Notes: generated from the sequence alone by a model not told the origin. Numbered from the stretch's first letter, positions 23,813 to 34,765 are shown. The stretch: DNA of 64,000 nt from Sipunculus nudus (GCA_026874595.1 CM049319.1:58472917-58536916), one strand, 5' to 3'. Translations and numbers: made by a program.

Positions 23813-26800
23813 TACTACTACTACTAAGAGTATTATTTTGTTTCATTATTATTTTCAGGACTGAAGGTATGCCACTGGGGGCCTGTGTATGCGGCAACTA
23901 AAAGTGCTATAGTTTCATATGTAAGAGGCTGGGCGGTGAGTAGGTTTGATATTATTCCCTTCCAACAACACCTTGTAGAAATTTTTTTTTCAACAAGTCA
24001 GCCATCGCGGTGTATTGTCAATAAATTCATCTTTTAAAGTTAAGACTTATTTCCTTTCTCGATTTTTTTATATTTCTTTTCTGACTTTCCTCCATTCACA
24101 TTTGTATGTCTGCTTACTTTAAGTATTGTTTGATTATATGATTTTTCTTTTTCTTTCTTTCTTCCTTGGTATAATATTTGATTGATTCTTCCTTGCTTAA
24201 TCTCTTTTAAATCATGTGTTCATTTGTCGACTGGACTTTGGTATAGTGTAAACTTTAATATATGAAACGCAACCAAAAAGGAAACGTTGTGATATCACTC
24301 ATTTGTAAAAGATTGTATTCTTGACAATTGATTCAACCAATAGTTGTCATAGAAACAGGGCAGGTTTGCATCTACTACATCTATTGTTATTTTGAATATA
24401 CTTAAACCCGGAGCAGAGTTAGCCACACAAATGCGACTTGCTTGGGCAAAATACGGCTGACTTTAGTAGTAAGCCGAGTTTCATTGTTCGACTCGGCTTG
24501 CTAATTGTCGGCTGGCTCAAACTCACCTGAAAGACTATATTCATTTGACGATGTTACAAAGTATCTTTTTTATCTAAACAAGTTATCTATATTACATGTG
24601 ACATATTGCATCCATTTTACATTTAACTTGTTTGTGATTAAATATCAAGTATAGTTTATCCTGGTGGTTTCATAAACCAACATTTTCATACTTCAACAAT
24701 CACACCGTTTCCTATAAGCGACAAGAAACAAAGGAAAAAACCTGATTTTTTATTCGGGCATTTTAAATTGTTAAAGATTTATCTTTTTGTATAATTTTTT
24801 CTCAAGCCAAATTGAGCTGCACAAAATCGGCTCACTTCGGCTTAATGAAATATCGGCGGCGCCTCTAAACCACCTCGGTTGGCTCGGCTTAATCTTAACT
24901 CGGCTGGCGGCGGCGCCGGGCTCTAGAATATTCATCTATATTTGTAGAATTAAAAGTAACGAATGTGTATGAAATGATACGAAAATACACATTTATCATT
25001 TTAATTACAGGCGCTGTTGAACTACCAAAAGACGGGGGTTCGGCACTGTTGCATCTGTCCAGGGACAGTTGATACAGCCCTAACGTCACAAGCCGTGCCT
25101 GGAAGATGTCTCAATGCAGAAATACAACAAAAGAAAATGGAACAGGGAGAAAAAATAAGGTCTGATCATGTGAAATTGAAATTTAAGAAAATAAGTACTA
25201 ACAAAGCAGCATCGTTGTTAATTAGATCTACTAATTACGGAAGATTTTTCTCATGTTACCTATTGTCGCCACTCGCCAAACACGAAATTATTAATTAATA
25301 TTCCGTTACCATATTGTTTTTGAAGGAATAGTCGTAGGATATCTCGAGGCAGCATAGTGTTACAAATTAAACCATATTTAAATTACAGTTTAGGAATCCT
25401 TTCATTTGATTAATTAAATAATACTACAGTATACTGTAAGATCGTGGGCCTCCACGCTATTTCCTGTGTTATGCGAGGATTGATAATTGTGCAGGTGGCG
25501 TCAGAGGACCAACTGGGGTTGTATCGATCGGAAATTCACTTTTCTCGATAGTCTGGAATGCTTATTCAGTAGAAGGTGCAGAAGGGTCTGTAACAGCTAC
25601 CGGAGCCTTTCTTTAAAAGGATTTCAAACCAATATTTGAGGCCTCTTTTACGGAGGAACCGTTTTAAAATTTTCTCATTATTCTTCCTGGCATGGACCAC
25701 TCCCTTTCCAAAATCCTCAAAGTGCCCTTGTAATTCCGACCACCGCATCATTTATAAAATATATAGTATATGTTCTATTCTCTTTATTAAGCCATCTTCT
25801 CTCTACCAAAAATCGGTACGATCGGTAGCTGTGAGGATGCTGTCGACCGAATTAAAAAAAATGTCAACGATTTTCTCGCCGATTTTATCTGACCAGAAAA
25901 GTCGGTACATTCATGATGGAACCGACAATAGTCGTCTGCTTTACTACCTACCTTTCCCTCTCTACAATTTCTTATGCTAATTACATTCCAGGAGACGAAA
26001 TCAGAAGTGACCAAAATTAACTGAATCATCTGGTGATCTGCACGGAAAATCAGTAGGTTTGCGGGCACTCACCAGGGGGCCGTGACTTTTTTTCCCCGAC
26101 TGTTACATAAATATCGACATGTCGAACAAAAATCGGAAATAAGTAGACCGGCTTTAGACTGCATTTAACTATAACGTATTGCTAACATGCGTCTGGGCAA
26201 TGTAAGTTTTAATATTATTATTATTAGCTCAGCTGACTGTAAGTCATCTGAGCTATAGCGATCACTGTCCGTCGTCCGTCCGGCCATCCGGCCGTCTGTC
26301 CGTTAACGAGACACAAATCGTAACCACTGGACCTGGAATCTTCTAACTTTACATCCAGAGAGGTCCATGAAAAAAATCTCCTAGGAAACCTGAAATTAGG
26401 TCTATGTTACCCATATTTTTCAAGCTATGGGGCTCCGAAGAACCCCCCAGAATAATGAAAAATTTGACACAAAAGCTCATATATCTGAACAAAAAATGCA
26501 TTGATCACCATGACTCTTTGCATGGATATTGATCATGGATTGTTTCATCAGTTTCTGCAGACTGGTGGTGCCACCTTTATTTTTTCGATTTTTTACGATT
26601 TTTATTCTCTATTTTGGGACCCCAAAAGATGCCGTCATCTGTTAACAAGACATAATTCGTAACCACTGGACCTGGAATCTTCTCACTTAACATCCAAGGA
26701 GGATCATGAAAAGTCTTCTTGGAAACCTTGAATTAGGTCTCTAATACCCTTATTCCTTAAGCTATGGGGCTCCGAAGTACCCCCCCCCCGAATAATGAAA

Positions 26801-28594
26801 AATTTGATACAAAAGCGCAGATATCTGAAAAACTAATGTATTGATCACCATGATTCTTTTCATGGATATTAATCATGGAGTGTTTCATCAGTTTCACTAT
26901 CAGACTGGTGGCGCCACCTGTATTTTTTTTATTTTTTAACGATTTTTTTCCTGTATTTTTGAGACCTTAAAAGACGCTGTCATCTGTTAACAGGGCACAA
27001 ATCATAACCGCTGGACCTGGAATCTTCTAACTTTACATCCAAATAGGTCCATGAAAAGTCTCCTTGAAAACCTAGAATTAGGTCTCTGATACCCATATTC
27101 TTCAAGCTATGGGGCTGCGAAGTACCCCCCTGAATAATGAAAAATGTTATACAATAGCTCAAGTATCTGAACAACTAATGTATTTATCACCATGATTCTT
27201 TGCATGGATATTGATCATGGGGTGGTACATCAGTTTTTGCCGACTGGTGGGGCCACCTGTTTTTTTTTATTTTTTACGATTTTTTCCTCTATTTTTGAGA
27301 CATTAAAAGATGCCGTTATCTGATAATAGGGCACAAATGTAATGACTAGACCTAGAATCTTTCTTGACATGCTGGGAGGACCATGAAAAGTCGCCTTGGA
27401 AACCTGAAATTAGGTCTCTGTCCCCCATATTGTCCGAGCTATGAGGCTCAGAAGTACACCCCAAAATAATTGAAAATTTGATACCAAAGTAGGGCACAAA
27501 TCATAACCATGGGGCCCAGAATCTTCTAGCTTGAGGTTCCTCAAAAGTTCTCCCCAGAAACCTGAAATTGGGTCACACTGACTATATTCTCAGAGTTTTG
27601 GGGTATGTTTGAGCACCCCAAAAAATAATGCAAATACACACAAATTGCCAGATTCCTTATGAAAGGCTGGTTTGATTGTCATCATATTTGTTGTGCTTAT
27701 GGGTCTTGATGAACTTAAGCTAATATGCATGAACAATGATGCCACCTATCTTTATTGGTTGTCTGTGCAAGGACATATTATCAACATGTCAGTCGGCTGA
27801 GCGTCATGATCAACGGGTCACTTGTTATTATTTCTACTGAATTTCAAACATTCTTCAATCCTAAAACTCTTCTCTCTTTTTTTTGTGCATATTTATTTCC
27901 TCACTATTACACAGGTAGACTATTATTCGCAGAAACATTATATTATAGACACCAAGATATGATCCGAAATAATATAAATTTAAAATTGTTTAAACCATTT
28001 TCGTATCAAGAGTTAATAACATGCCGAACTTCACACATATATTTCTCTCATATTTTCTGTCGAAGACAATTCAAATAAAAACACAATCGACAGGGTTAGC
28101 CTTGGATAAAGCTAGCATTCTATATTTGCGTGTACAGTACGTATGAGTAATGCAGCTAGAAAACGGACGCCTGTGATTCCATTAATACGGATGCAAATAC
28201 GGTACATATGCAGCAAAATCAGGCCTATAATAGAGGGTAGAGAAGTCATCTGCCAGAGGAATACCCTATCACTGACTATCAATCGCCAAACTGGGCGATC
28301 GAAACGTGCTGCATATACATTTATGGAATCACTTCAAAAGAATATAATGTGTATGATTCAAAGCTGCATATGCATACGCAACGCATACGTTCAGCACACA
28401 CATATAGGGATGTGGTTTTAAATGGTCCAACAGTAGTACTAAATGTCTGTATTTCAATTTATTTTAGACCGGCCGTTGTCGCAGAAGGCTTCATTCACCT
28501 TGTAGAGAACGACGAGGTCAATGGGTGCACAATGAGAGTCACGTTGACGAATGGTATAGACTTTTACACTCACTCTGATCAGCCAATGAAATGA
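19447..28594 (+). CDS. HPGD-like: 15-hydroxyprostaglandin dehydrogenase-like short-chain dehydrogenase (7 exons)
   Basis: Coding exons 19447-19539, 20318-20441, 21043-21149, 22659-22755, 23859-23935, 25011-25159 and 28468-28594 join in phase to 774 bases: 257 residues plus stop (human HPGD has 266 residues and also seven exons). All introns are GT-AG. A classical cytosolic SDR: Gly12-Gly18 nucleotide motif (GGARGIG), Asp36 ending strand 2, which marks NAD+ preference, Asp64-Ile65, and the tetrad Asn107, Ser138, Tyr151, Lys155 at the human numbering. The family oxidises the 15-hydroxyl of prostaglandins and related hydroxy fatty acids, inactivating them. Oddities: NSAG replaces NNAG (Ser91), and Gly148 replaces the substrate-contacting Gln148 of the human enzyme, so the substrate may differ. 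The start is chosen at 19447 because a strong acceptor (CTCTATGTTTTAG) ends at 19438, which excludes the upstream in-frame Met codons. Confidence 0.93.
20318..20441 (+). CDS. HPGD-like: HPGD-like coding exon 2
   Basis: Residues 32-72 plus one base: VVFGDILHDTGK with Asp36, and FVPCDITVEQ with Asp64. Acceptor TTAACAG, donor GAAG|GTATAA, phase 1. Confidence 0.92.
20849..20870. repeat. Short (TA)n microsatellite in HPGD-like intron 2
   Basis: Uninterrupted alternating TA within intron 2 of the dehydrogenase gene. Confidence 0.8.
21043..21149 (+). CDS. HPGD-like: HPGD-like coding exon 3
   Basis: Residues 73-108: VSVVANSAG and ending IDINL with the tetrad Asn107. Acceptor GGTTGCAG, donor CTG|GTAGGT, phase 0. 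Confidence 0.92.
22072..22392. repeat. Possible hAT-like MITE in HPGD-like intron 3
   Basis: A block rich in ATCGATT motifs (AATAAATCGATTAAATCG at about 22074) ends with a partly inverted copy (ATGATTTATTAACCGATTCC at about 22369). Termini and target duplication are not clear, so the boundaries are approximate. Confidence 0.3.
22659..22755 (+). CDS. HPGD-like: HPGD-like coding exon 4
   Basis: Residues 109-140 plus one base: GGVIRLTQVALRCMS and IVHTSSMA with catalytic Ser138. Acceptor ATTTTCAG, donor GCAG|GTAGTT, phase 1. Confidence 0.92.
23772..23826. repeat. (TTA)n microsatellite next to the HPGD-like exon 5 acceptor
   Basis: Trinucleotide run followed by a few ACT units, 33 bases before exon 5. 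It lies where the branch point and polypyrimidine tract would be expected to begin. Confidence 0.85.
23859..23935 (+). CDS. HPGD-like: HPGD-like coding exon 5
   Basis: Residues 141-166: GLKVCHWGPVYAATK carries Tyr151 and Lys155. Position 148 is Gly. Acceptor ATTTTCAG, donor GCG|GTGAGT, phase 0. Confidence 0.92.
24400..24925. mobile_element. Possible 526-bp MITE in HPGD-like intron 5
   Basis: The block is unusually rich in GGCT and CGGCTTA motifs, with a small hairpin AAGCCGAG/CTCGGCTT at about 24471-24511. GAATAT flanks both sides (24394-24399 and 24926-24931), and short CCCGG arms lie inside the flanks. Two indications agree but the TIR is short. Confidence 0.4.
25011..25159 (+). CDS. HPGD-like: HPGD-like coding exon 6
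   Basis: Residues 167-215 plus two bases: VRHCCICPGTVDTAL is the SDR CPG.V.T loop that clamps the cofactor. The donor ATAAG|GTCTGA is weaker than the others, but the phase (2) matches exon 7 exactly and the spacing to the next block fits the family. Confidence 0.85.
26226..27750. repeat. Dispersed repeat with hairpin head and about four 340-bp units, in HPGD-like intron 6
   Basis: Begins with a 29-base near-palindrome (AGCTCAGCTGAC ... CATCTGAGCT, 26226-26254) and a GTCCGTCGTCCGTCC stretch. Units containing CCACTGGACCTGGAATCTTC begin near 26302, 26641, 26986 and 27319, with a partial one near 27489, so the period is about 333-345. Later units drift more. Short ORFs on the minus strand are only the repeat read backwards. 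Confidence 0.8.
28468..28594 (+). CDS. HPGD-like: HPGD-like coding exon 7, with stop codon
   Basis: Residues 216-257 then TGA: PAVVAEGFIHLVENDEVNGC matches the family's C-terminal helix and final strand, followed by MRVTLTNGIDFY. Acceptor TTTATTTTAG. Confidence 0.9.
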
Positions 28595-28969
28595 GGTAGA
28601 AAGTGTCAGTTGATCAGCTACAAAACCGGAGAACCATTGAAAAAATAGTATAGGAAAGTCCACGTGAATGATCACGATCCCGAAACAACCAATGGAAAGC
28701 GAATCGTGCAGACATGGTCTTATGTAGATTTTGAGACTTGTACTGCGCATGAGCGGACTCACAAGAGTACGACTCTGGTAGTTAGGCTTTGTGGACCCAC
28801 AAAGCACCGGGGCTTCTAAATAACCCATCGGCGTAGGTATACATGTAATGAAAACGGTAATGTAGTCCGTTCATATATGTAAGAAAAGAATTGTCTCGAG
28901 GCAAATCACATAAACATGGATGTTTTTGTGGTGAAGAATAAGTAATATTTTCTAAGCGTACACATGTCA

Positions 28970-28975
28970 AATAAA
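28970..28975 (+). terminator. HPGD-like: Candidate polyadenylation signal of the HPGD-like gene
   Basis: First AATAAA after the stop codon at 28594, about 376 bases downstream, in AT-rich sequence. Confidence 0.4.
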
Positions 28976-29469
28976 ACAGATGTTTCCTTCAAGGGTAACA
29001 AATTTTGGTTCTAAAGTTTGACAGTTGGGACAAGTAGTCCTGGCCGTCAGTAGTTTCAAACAGGAAGGGGTGGCCCCTCGCGGAAGGGTGTTCCACCCCC
29101 AGCCCCCTCGAAAAATAAGAAACAAATAAAATGGGTAACCAGTAAGCTTAACTTTTGTAAGTCTAGGATTACAACAAGAAAATATATTGACTCAAGATGC
29201 ACGCTCAAATGAATCAGAAACCAGCGATCTCATTAGTATATTCGTATACAAGATCGGAAAATAAGTCTTTGTTTTCATATATTATTTATAACATTTTGTT
29301 TCTGTTTTGCCGATATTTAACAAATAATTCTTAACTGAAAGGATATTTATCATTCTTCTGCAAATCCCATTCCCCAAACAATGGTCCTAAGCGGTCAGGT
29401 TACATTCGTTCTTAAAAAATCATTTAATTCAACAACCGTTTGGAATAGTAGGGTTCCTTGTATATTCTT

Positions 29470-29660
29470 TGGCACAGAGACTCCCCGTCCGGACTCCCCT
29501 TTTTTAATCCGGAGCAACCTTTTTTAAGGGTTTTAGACACAGTTTGCGGCCTGTTCCCTCCACCCTTTGCGGACCTGGGGACCATTATTTTAGGTTTTGC
29601 ATTAGTCCCCCTGGGTTGGACCCCCCTTTTCCTAAATCCTGGATCAGCCCCAGAATCTCG
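29470..29660 (-). repeat. Copy of a CCCGGATCC-ended dispersed repeat
   Basis: Shares GACCTGGGGACC, CTGGGTTGGACCCCC and CCTTTTCCTAAATCC with a copy at about 53430-53610. The open frames on both strands here are this repeat. Orientation is set relative to the 30.6-kb MITE. Confidence 0.6.
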
Positions 29661-30307
29661 TAAACAAAACATAGTGGGGGCAGATATGGATTATGTGTGA
29701 AAAGTATTTTACAGCCTAGAACAGCAACGCGCGTAATAAGCTTTTAATGTTAACTGCATTATCAAATTGTTGTGTGTAATATCTAACAAACCAGATTGAC
29801 AAAATGAAAATAACTGTAACCATACCTAAGATGTCAGCATTGAAACGCAGTAATTGTATAGCCTAGGTTGTAACGAACGCCAAGAGTTTCACCTGCAGAA
29901 AGTATTGTACGAATTGCCATGCCACAATGGGGTCAGGTCACTCAGTCACTTCACATGCTGCTTGAAGGGGATCGCTTGAGATTGTCTCCCGAGACAAATA
30001 GGAAATATATTACTTGTTCAACGCTAGCCGGACCAAAAAGGTCTATTATCATTGTGAAATAAACAGAATTTAAATATTTTTATGTTCTTTTAGTTTCTGT
30101 GGATTTCTGTAATATTGGATCAGAATAAAGGGAAAGATGATCATTGAAATATTGTCCATTTTGTTGCATGTTCAATTTTATTACATATCTTTTATAGATA
30201 TGCCTGCAGTCGTGTCTTGAGTTGCATTATTTTCTCTCATTTCTTAGAAAAATATTTTATCAATGTTTAAACATCATCATCTCCCGTCATTTCTTTTATA
30301 CCCATAG

Positions 30308-30381
30308 CTGATAAGGTCGACGTGTATAGAATAATAACAGTGTTGAAACTACGTGAAGAATCCCAAAATGAAGAACTTAGA
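30308..30381 (+). CDS. Possible orphan internal exon
   Basis: A pyrimidine-rich acceptor (TCATTTCTTTTATACCCATAG) precedes a 74-base open segment encoding DKVDVYRIITVLKLREESQN and EELR, closed by a strong donor (AGA|GTAAGT). It would enter with two bases of a split codon and leave in phase 0. The phases do not fit HPGD-like exon 6, so it would belong to another gene. The family is not recognised; a chance arrangement is possible. Confidence 0.25.
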
Positions 30382-30610
30382 GTAAGTATTATATTTCGTA
30401 TCATCCCCTCATGTCCACCTGTTTTTCTTTTTTTTTTTCAATGAAAATTTGTTTTACTGGAAGTCACATCTCAAAGGAGACAGCTATGGTGTAGAGGATT
30501 AAAGGATCTAATTTTCAATAAGGTAATTAAATACCTAGCTTACACTTTATTCAAATCGGTCACATGCAAAAACAGCCTCAATTGACAACCTCTGATTGGA
30601 TGATTTCATG

Positions 30611-30828
30611 CAGGCGCGGATCAAGGGGGGGGGGGGGGGGGGGTCGAGACCCCTATCTGCTCTCAACCAACGACCTTTTTTAGACAAATCTTATGCATGA
30701 CGGGGGGTTTACGGGGTCGAGTACCCCCCCCCCCCTCCCCCGCACTCAACTAACGACCTTTTTTAGAATTTTTTTTATGCATGACACCCGTTGACCCCTC
30801 CCTGCAAAATATCTTGGATCCGCGCCTG
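30611..30828. mobile_element. 218-bp MITE with TIR and TSD
   Basis: Starts CAGGCGCGGATCAAGG and ends with its complement CTTGGATCCGCGCCTG. TTCATG is duplicated on both sides (30605-30610 and 30829-30834). The interior contains two diverged copies of CAACTAACGACCTTTTTTAG with G or C runs. No coding capacity. Confidence 0.85.
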
Positions 30829-31433
30829 TTCATGTTATCGTAAACACTCTAAAGAATATAACCATGTAGCTAAAACAAAGATGGCTACTGATGCAAGGAC
30901 ACATCTTATCTACTAAATCATTGTGAAGAGACAAAAAATTGTGAAACATTTATTGTAAAATTCTTAATTGCCATATTAGGTGGTCACCTCAATATGTTTT
31001 TTACTAGGAAATAATTGAAAATTATTCAATTTAAGATCATTATCTCCAAAAAAATCCAGCTTGACAGCAGGTGGTGAAACGGACTATAGTGTACCGTGGT
31101 TATCTGTTTGTTCACGAGGGTTTTAAAATCGCAATATCCGCGAAAAGGAAACTATAGCATAAGTTGAACATTACTCATTAAACACACTCTCACAGATGAA
31201 AAGCCACTTATACTAAAGACTTACTGGCATTTCATGCATGTTTTTTTATGATATGTCAAACGTTGAAAAGCAAAAGTTCGATTTCATTTTTAATTTAAGA
31301 TCTGTATGATTAATACAATGATTAATATTATAATTACTAACAATCTTTTAAATAATCTAATAATTGATAATTTCCAGTCGATCAAAATTCCTTTGTGTAT
31401 TTTAATTAATTCATAAAATAAAAATAGTAAAAA

Positions 31434-31435
<2 letters not shown>

Positions 31436-31476
<41 letters not shown>
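31436..31476. repeat. (TA)n microsatellite
   Basis: Uninterrupted TA dinucleotides. Confidence 0.9.
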
Positions 31477-31477
<1 letters not shown>

Positions 31478-32080
31478 TTTGTGCAAGTTACTGCCAGTTA
31501 AAATTGGAATTTGGAACCCTAGTAAGAGAATATAAAACTCAAATTCACGAAAATTGAACAAGGGATATGAAGTCAACCACAGCGTTTGAAAACAGTAATA
31601 AAATTAAAATCTTAAAAACAGTTGGATCCGGGAAAATTTTTCTCCTGTCGTTGCCCATTGTCCAGTGGATATTTTCTTTAATTTCGGGCCCTGTCTTTTG
31701 ACATGCATGTGGCATATTTGCTAGTCACACGTTTTGTTACTAACGTGTCTGTTATGAGTGACTCCGTGCTGTTTGTTGCAGAATCTTGTTCAGGAATGCA
31801 GGCGGCATTCAATCACATATTCCCGTATATATACAAACCGCCTTGCGGCATGCCCACGTAGTATTAATTATATCTTCTGCATAACAAATTGAGGTGTTGA
31901 GGTGTGAGAGCATTCACTAACATTAAGCTTGTATATCTCGTTTATGGGCCTCTGGGCCTACTGAACCTTATACGTATGAACCTCATATCACACACTCCTT
32001 TCGCTCTTGCAACTGGTAGAAAAACAATAATGCATACCAATGCTTGATAAGAGGACTAGATATGCAGTATTCATGTCAGA

Positions 32081-32085
<5 letters not shown>

Positions 32086-32149
<64 letters not shown>
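32086..32149. repeat. (TA)n(GA)n microsatellite
   Basis: A TA run passes directly into a GA run. Confidence 0.9.
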
Positions 32150-32150
<1 letters not shown>

Positions 32151-32654
32151 TTATACATATACACTATAATAGTGTCAACTACGCGACTCCATCTCAGTGG
32201 CCTAAATAGGCCTATGTCCTTTCATATTTTGCAAACACATGAAAACACATATGAATATATAACTATGTATATTTAACATTTGCACATACACACACGCACG
32301 TTTTGAAAAGCGTGTTTTATGGTCATTCAAACAGAATATGGACCTTGCTCTGAGCATGATAACTTGCACAGGCAATACAACTTTTACAGCAGGAAGTCAA
32401 ATATTTGTACTGAGATCATAACAGTAATTTGTCATGTCTATGAAAATCACTGATATTGATTAATATTTCATCTATGGTGTTATTGTTGTATTGAACATCA
32501 TCAATTATACACTGAATGAACCCTATGATATACTTACATAAGTCATTGTATATGTATCCCAGGGTGCCAAAGGGGAGCCACTATAATTATAAGTAGCCGC
32601 TTTTCCTTCCTTTTACTGTCCAGGACAGTATAATGTATGAATTACATAGAAAAA

Positions 32655-33224
32655 CTAACCTTTTTTCTTCTTTGCTCCTGGCAATGACGAGTCTGTTTTA
32701 ACCTCTGATCCCGGTGCTACGGTCACCGGATTAACCGCAACAGGTGGCGGAGCTGATGTTTCTTCTAGCTGTTTGTACGTCCCCTTTACGCCTAGTTCCA
32801 TCTCGGTTGCATGACCTTTGAACCCTTCCCCAAGTGAGGTTTCCTTCCCAGATGTCTTATGGCCAACCCTTTCCACAGCAGAAGGTATGGTCACGTGGGA
32901 TGTGTGCGGCCTTGGTGACGTAACATCCGGTATGTCAACATGATATCCAGATGCTGTCCGTCTCGATTCAATTGCCACTTGAAGTTGTTGTTGTTGCTCC
33001 TGTAACGCTCTGATGCCGCTATTAAGATGCTCAAGGTGTTTCATGATCCCTGACAGTACAACCATTAAACTTTCCGGCATTACAACCTCTTGTCTTGTGG
33101 TCAAGGCAACATCACTTTTTACTGGTTTGTCTTCAGCGTCTTTTATTCCAGATTCCAGTTTCAGCTGGACTGATGCGGGGCAGTGCTGAAGATCCTCTTG
33201 GGAATCAAAAGACATGTTATCCAT
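32655..33224 (-). CDS. Hypothetical protein, probable first coding exon
   Basis: A 189-residue minus-strand frame starts at an ideal initiation context (ACCATGG, ATG at 33224-33222; the frame is open a few codons further but without an ATG). Residues about 60-95 (LMVVLSGIMKHLEHLNSG, IRALQEQQQQLQVAIESRR) predict a short amphipathic coiled coil; the rest is polar and Ser/Thr/Pro-rich and ends in a basic GAKKKKG. A good donor, AAAAAG|GTTAGT, falls at 32660/32659, five bases before the stop, so splicing probably carries the frame further left and the stop is intronic. The family is not recognised; a host gene or a gag-like retroelement ORF are both possible. Confidence 0.5.
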   Translation of the reverse strand: MDNMSFDSQEDLQHCPASVQLKLESGIKDAEDKPVKSDVALTTRQEVVMPESLMVVLSGIMKHLEHLNSGIRALQEQQQQLQVAIESRRTASGYHVDIPDVTSPRPHTSHVTIPSAVERVGHKTSGKETSLGEGFKGHATEMELGVKGTYKQLEETSAPPPVAVNPVTVAPGSEVKTDSSLPGAKKKKG

Positions 33225-33560
33225 GGTTGCGTTTAAAATCACAGAATTTCACTTTCTAAAACTTCATGATATGGTCTGTATGCACTTTACCAAGCTCTTG
33301 TCAGTCACTGATTTTTTTCTAGCTTTGCATGCGAGTGCATCAATTGACAAAACTTGTCTGACTATATATGTCAGTAGGTTGTATTTCACGCGTCGTTTGC
33401 GGCTCCAACGACTGTACATTGTGAACATTAATGGATGAATAATTCACTACAAGGTCTGACACATCAAAGCATTATAGGCATAAATTTTCAGACAATCGGG
33501 CTCTTTACATAAACTTCACTGGTGGCTTTAGGAGGTCTATGGATCTTTTTTTCTTTTAAA

Positions 33561-33562
<2 letters not shown>

Positions 33563-33609
<47 letters not shown>
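33563..33609. repeat. (TA)n microsatellite
   Basis: Uninterrupted TA dinucleotides; Tyr-Ile open frames on both strands are artefacts. Confidence 0.9.
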
Positions 33610-33611
<2 letters not shown>

Positions 33612-34439
33612 ACCAACTTAGTTCCATATAAAAATATATACATAAATACAAATAGACCGTTTATATACCCGCTTTCTTTGCGTATCATCGAGGGCAATTT
33701 TTATTATCGTAGTGCAATCCAACAGTCCACACAACAAGTTGTCTGTCTTATGGTACAGGTATTAATGATATTTTGATTCTCTTTCATTCAATAGGCATGC
33801 ATTATCATGGTACAAATTCAGTCAATCTCATAATGAAAGATGGGTAGTATATATGAAACTGAATATATTGTTTATTGAATAAGAGTTGGGAATAAAATGC
33901 CCAACTGTTTAATAAATTATCTCTACTGAATTTTATTTTCATTTTATAAAAGAGCGATTATATCTTTTTTTTTAAAGAGGAAGCTTTGTTCATTACCCGT
34001 ATTTAGGCAGCAAACAACTTCATCAGGTGCAACATACATTGTGCTGCTATAATTTTATACAGGAACCGAAATAGGCAACATGCAAACCGGAACGGACATG
34101 ATTCGGTGCCACGGGCTTTGGTACCAAAACTGCCATCCCCCAGGACGTTATATTTTTCATGATCGCTGTGCAGTAAGCCTATCATGTTTAAAACTGACCG
34201 GCTATTTTGCTCTCCATTTTTCTCTTTCCTATCCATCATTTTCTTGAAATTTTTAACGGAAAAGAGTTCATATAATAATTTTACGGAGCCATTGCAACTT
34301 CTTTATGACATATGTCTGCAGTCTCCCTTCACAATTTATTTTACTTGATAAATTATTTATCATTATGCCAATGAAGAACACATAATTTATTAACCCGACC
34401 CCTCGTGTTTTCTGAGTTTTGGTTTTAGTATGCTGAATT

Positions 34440-34472
34440 TCCCCCCCGGGCAAAGCCGGGTACCTCTGCTAA
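34440..34472 (+). mobile_element. Helitron-like 3' end
   Basis: A GC-rich hairpin (CCCGGGCAAAGCCGGG) is followed 8 bases later by CTAA and then T. This is the hairpin, CTRR and host-T arrangement of Helitron 3' ends. The matching 5' end was not located. Confidence 0.4.
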
Positions 34473-34764
34473 TACGACATAAATAGACAATGACGTGGCT
34501 TCTTGTTTCATTTATGCTGGGTGCTAAGATTTTGATTGGTCAGATAATTCAGCATAATTACAGGGTTATATATTGCTGATTCTCTGGGGTTTTTTTGGTG
34601 CAAAACAACATATATGATGATATATTTAATGAAAACATAACTGTGTTTACATTTTTTTCCTTTTCAAAATGCGAGTAAATAAAAACAACTATTTATTCCG
34701 TTCGTTCCTATGTCAATTAGAATGGCGGCGAAGCTAAATATTCATTAGGGGGCCCAATAGTAGA

Positions 34765-34765
34765 C

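Noticed and set aside
25017-25298. Reading HPGD-like exon 6 through to 25298 as a terminal exon
   Set aside because: The read-through lacks the conserved AEGF..LVE..NG block, which is encoded in phase by the exon at 28468.
28454-28828. 124-codon minus-strand ORF
   Set aside because: Antisense shadow of HPGD-like exon 7 and its 3' UTR; no recognised domain.
29424-29700. Opposed ORFs with proline- and glycine-rich composition
   Set aside because: They are the CGGATCC-ended dispersed repeat, which also occurs at 53.4 kb with similar spurious frames.
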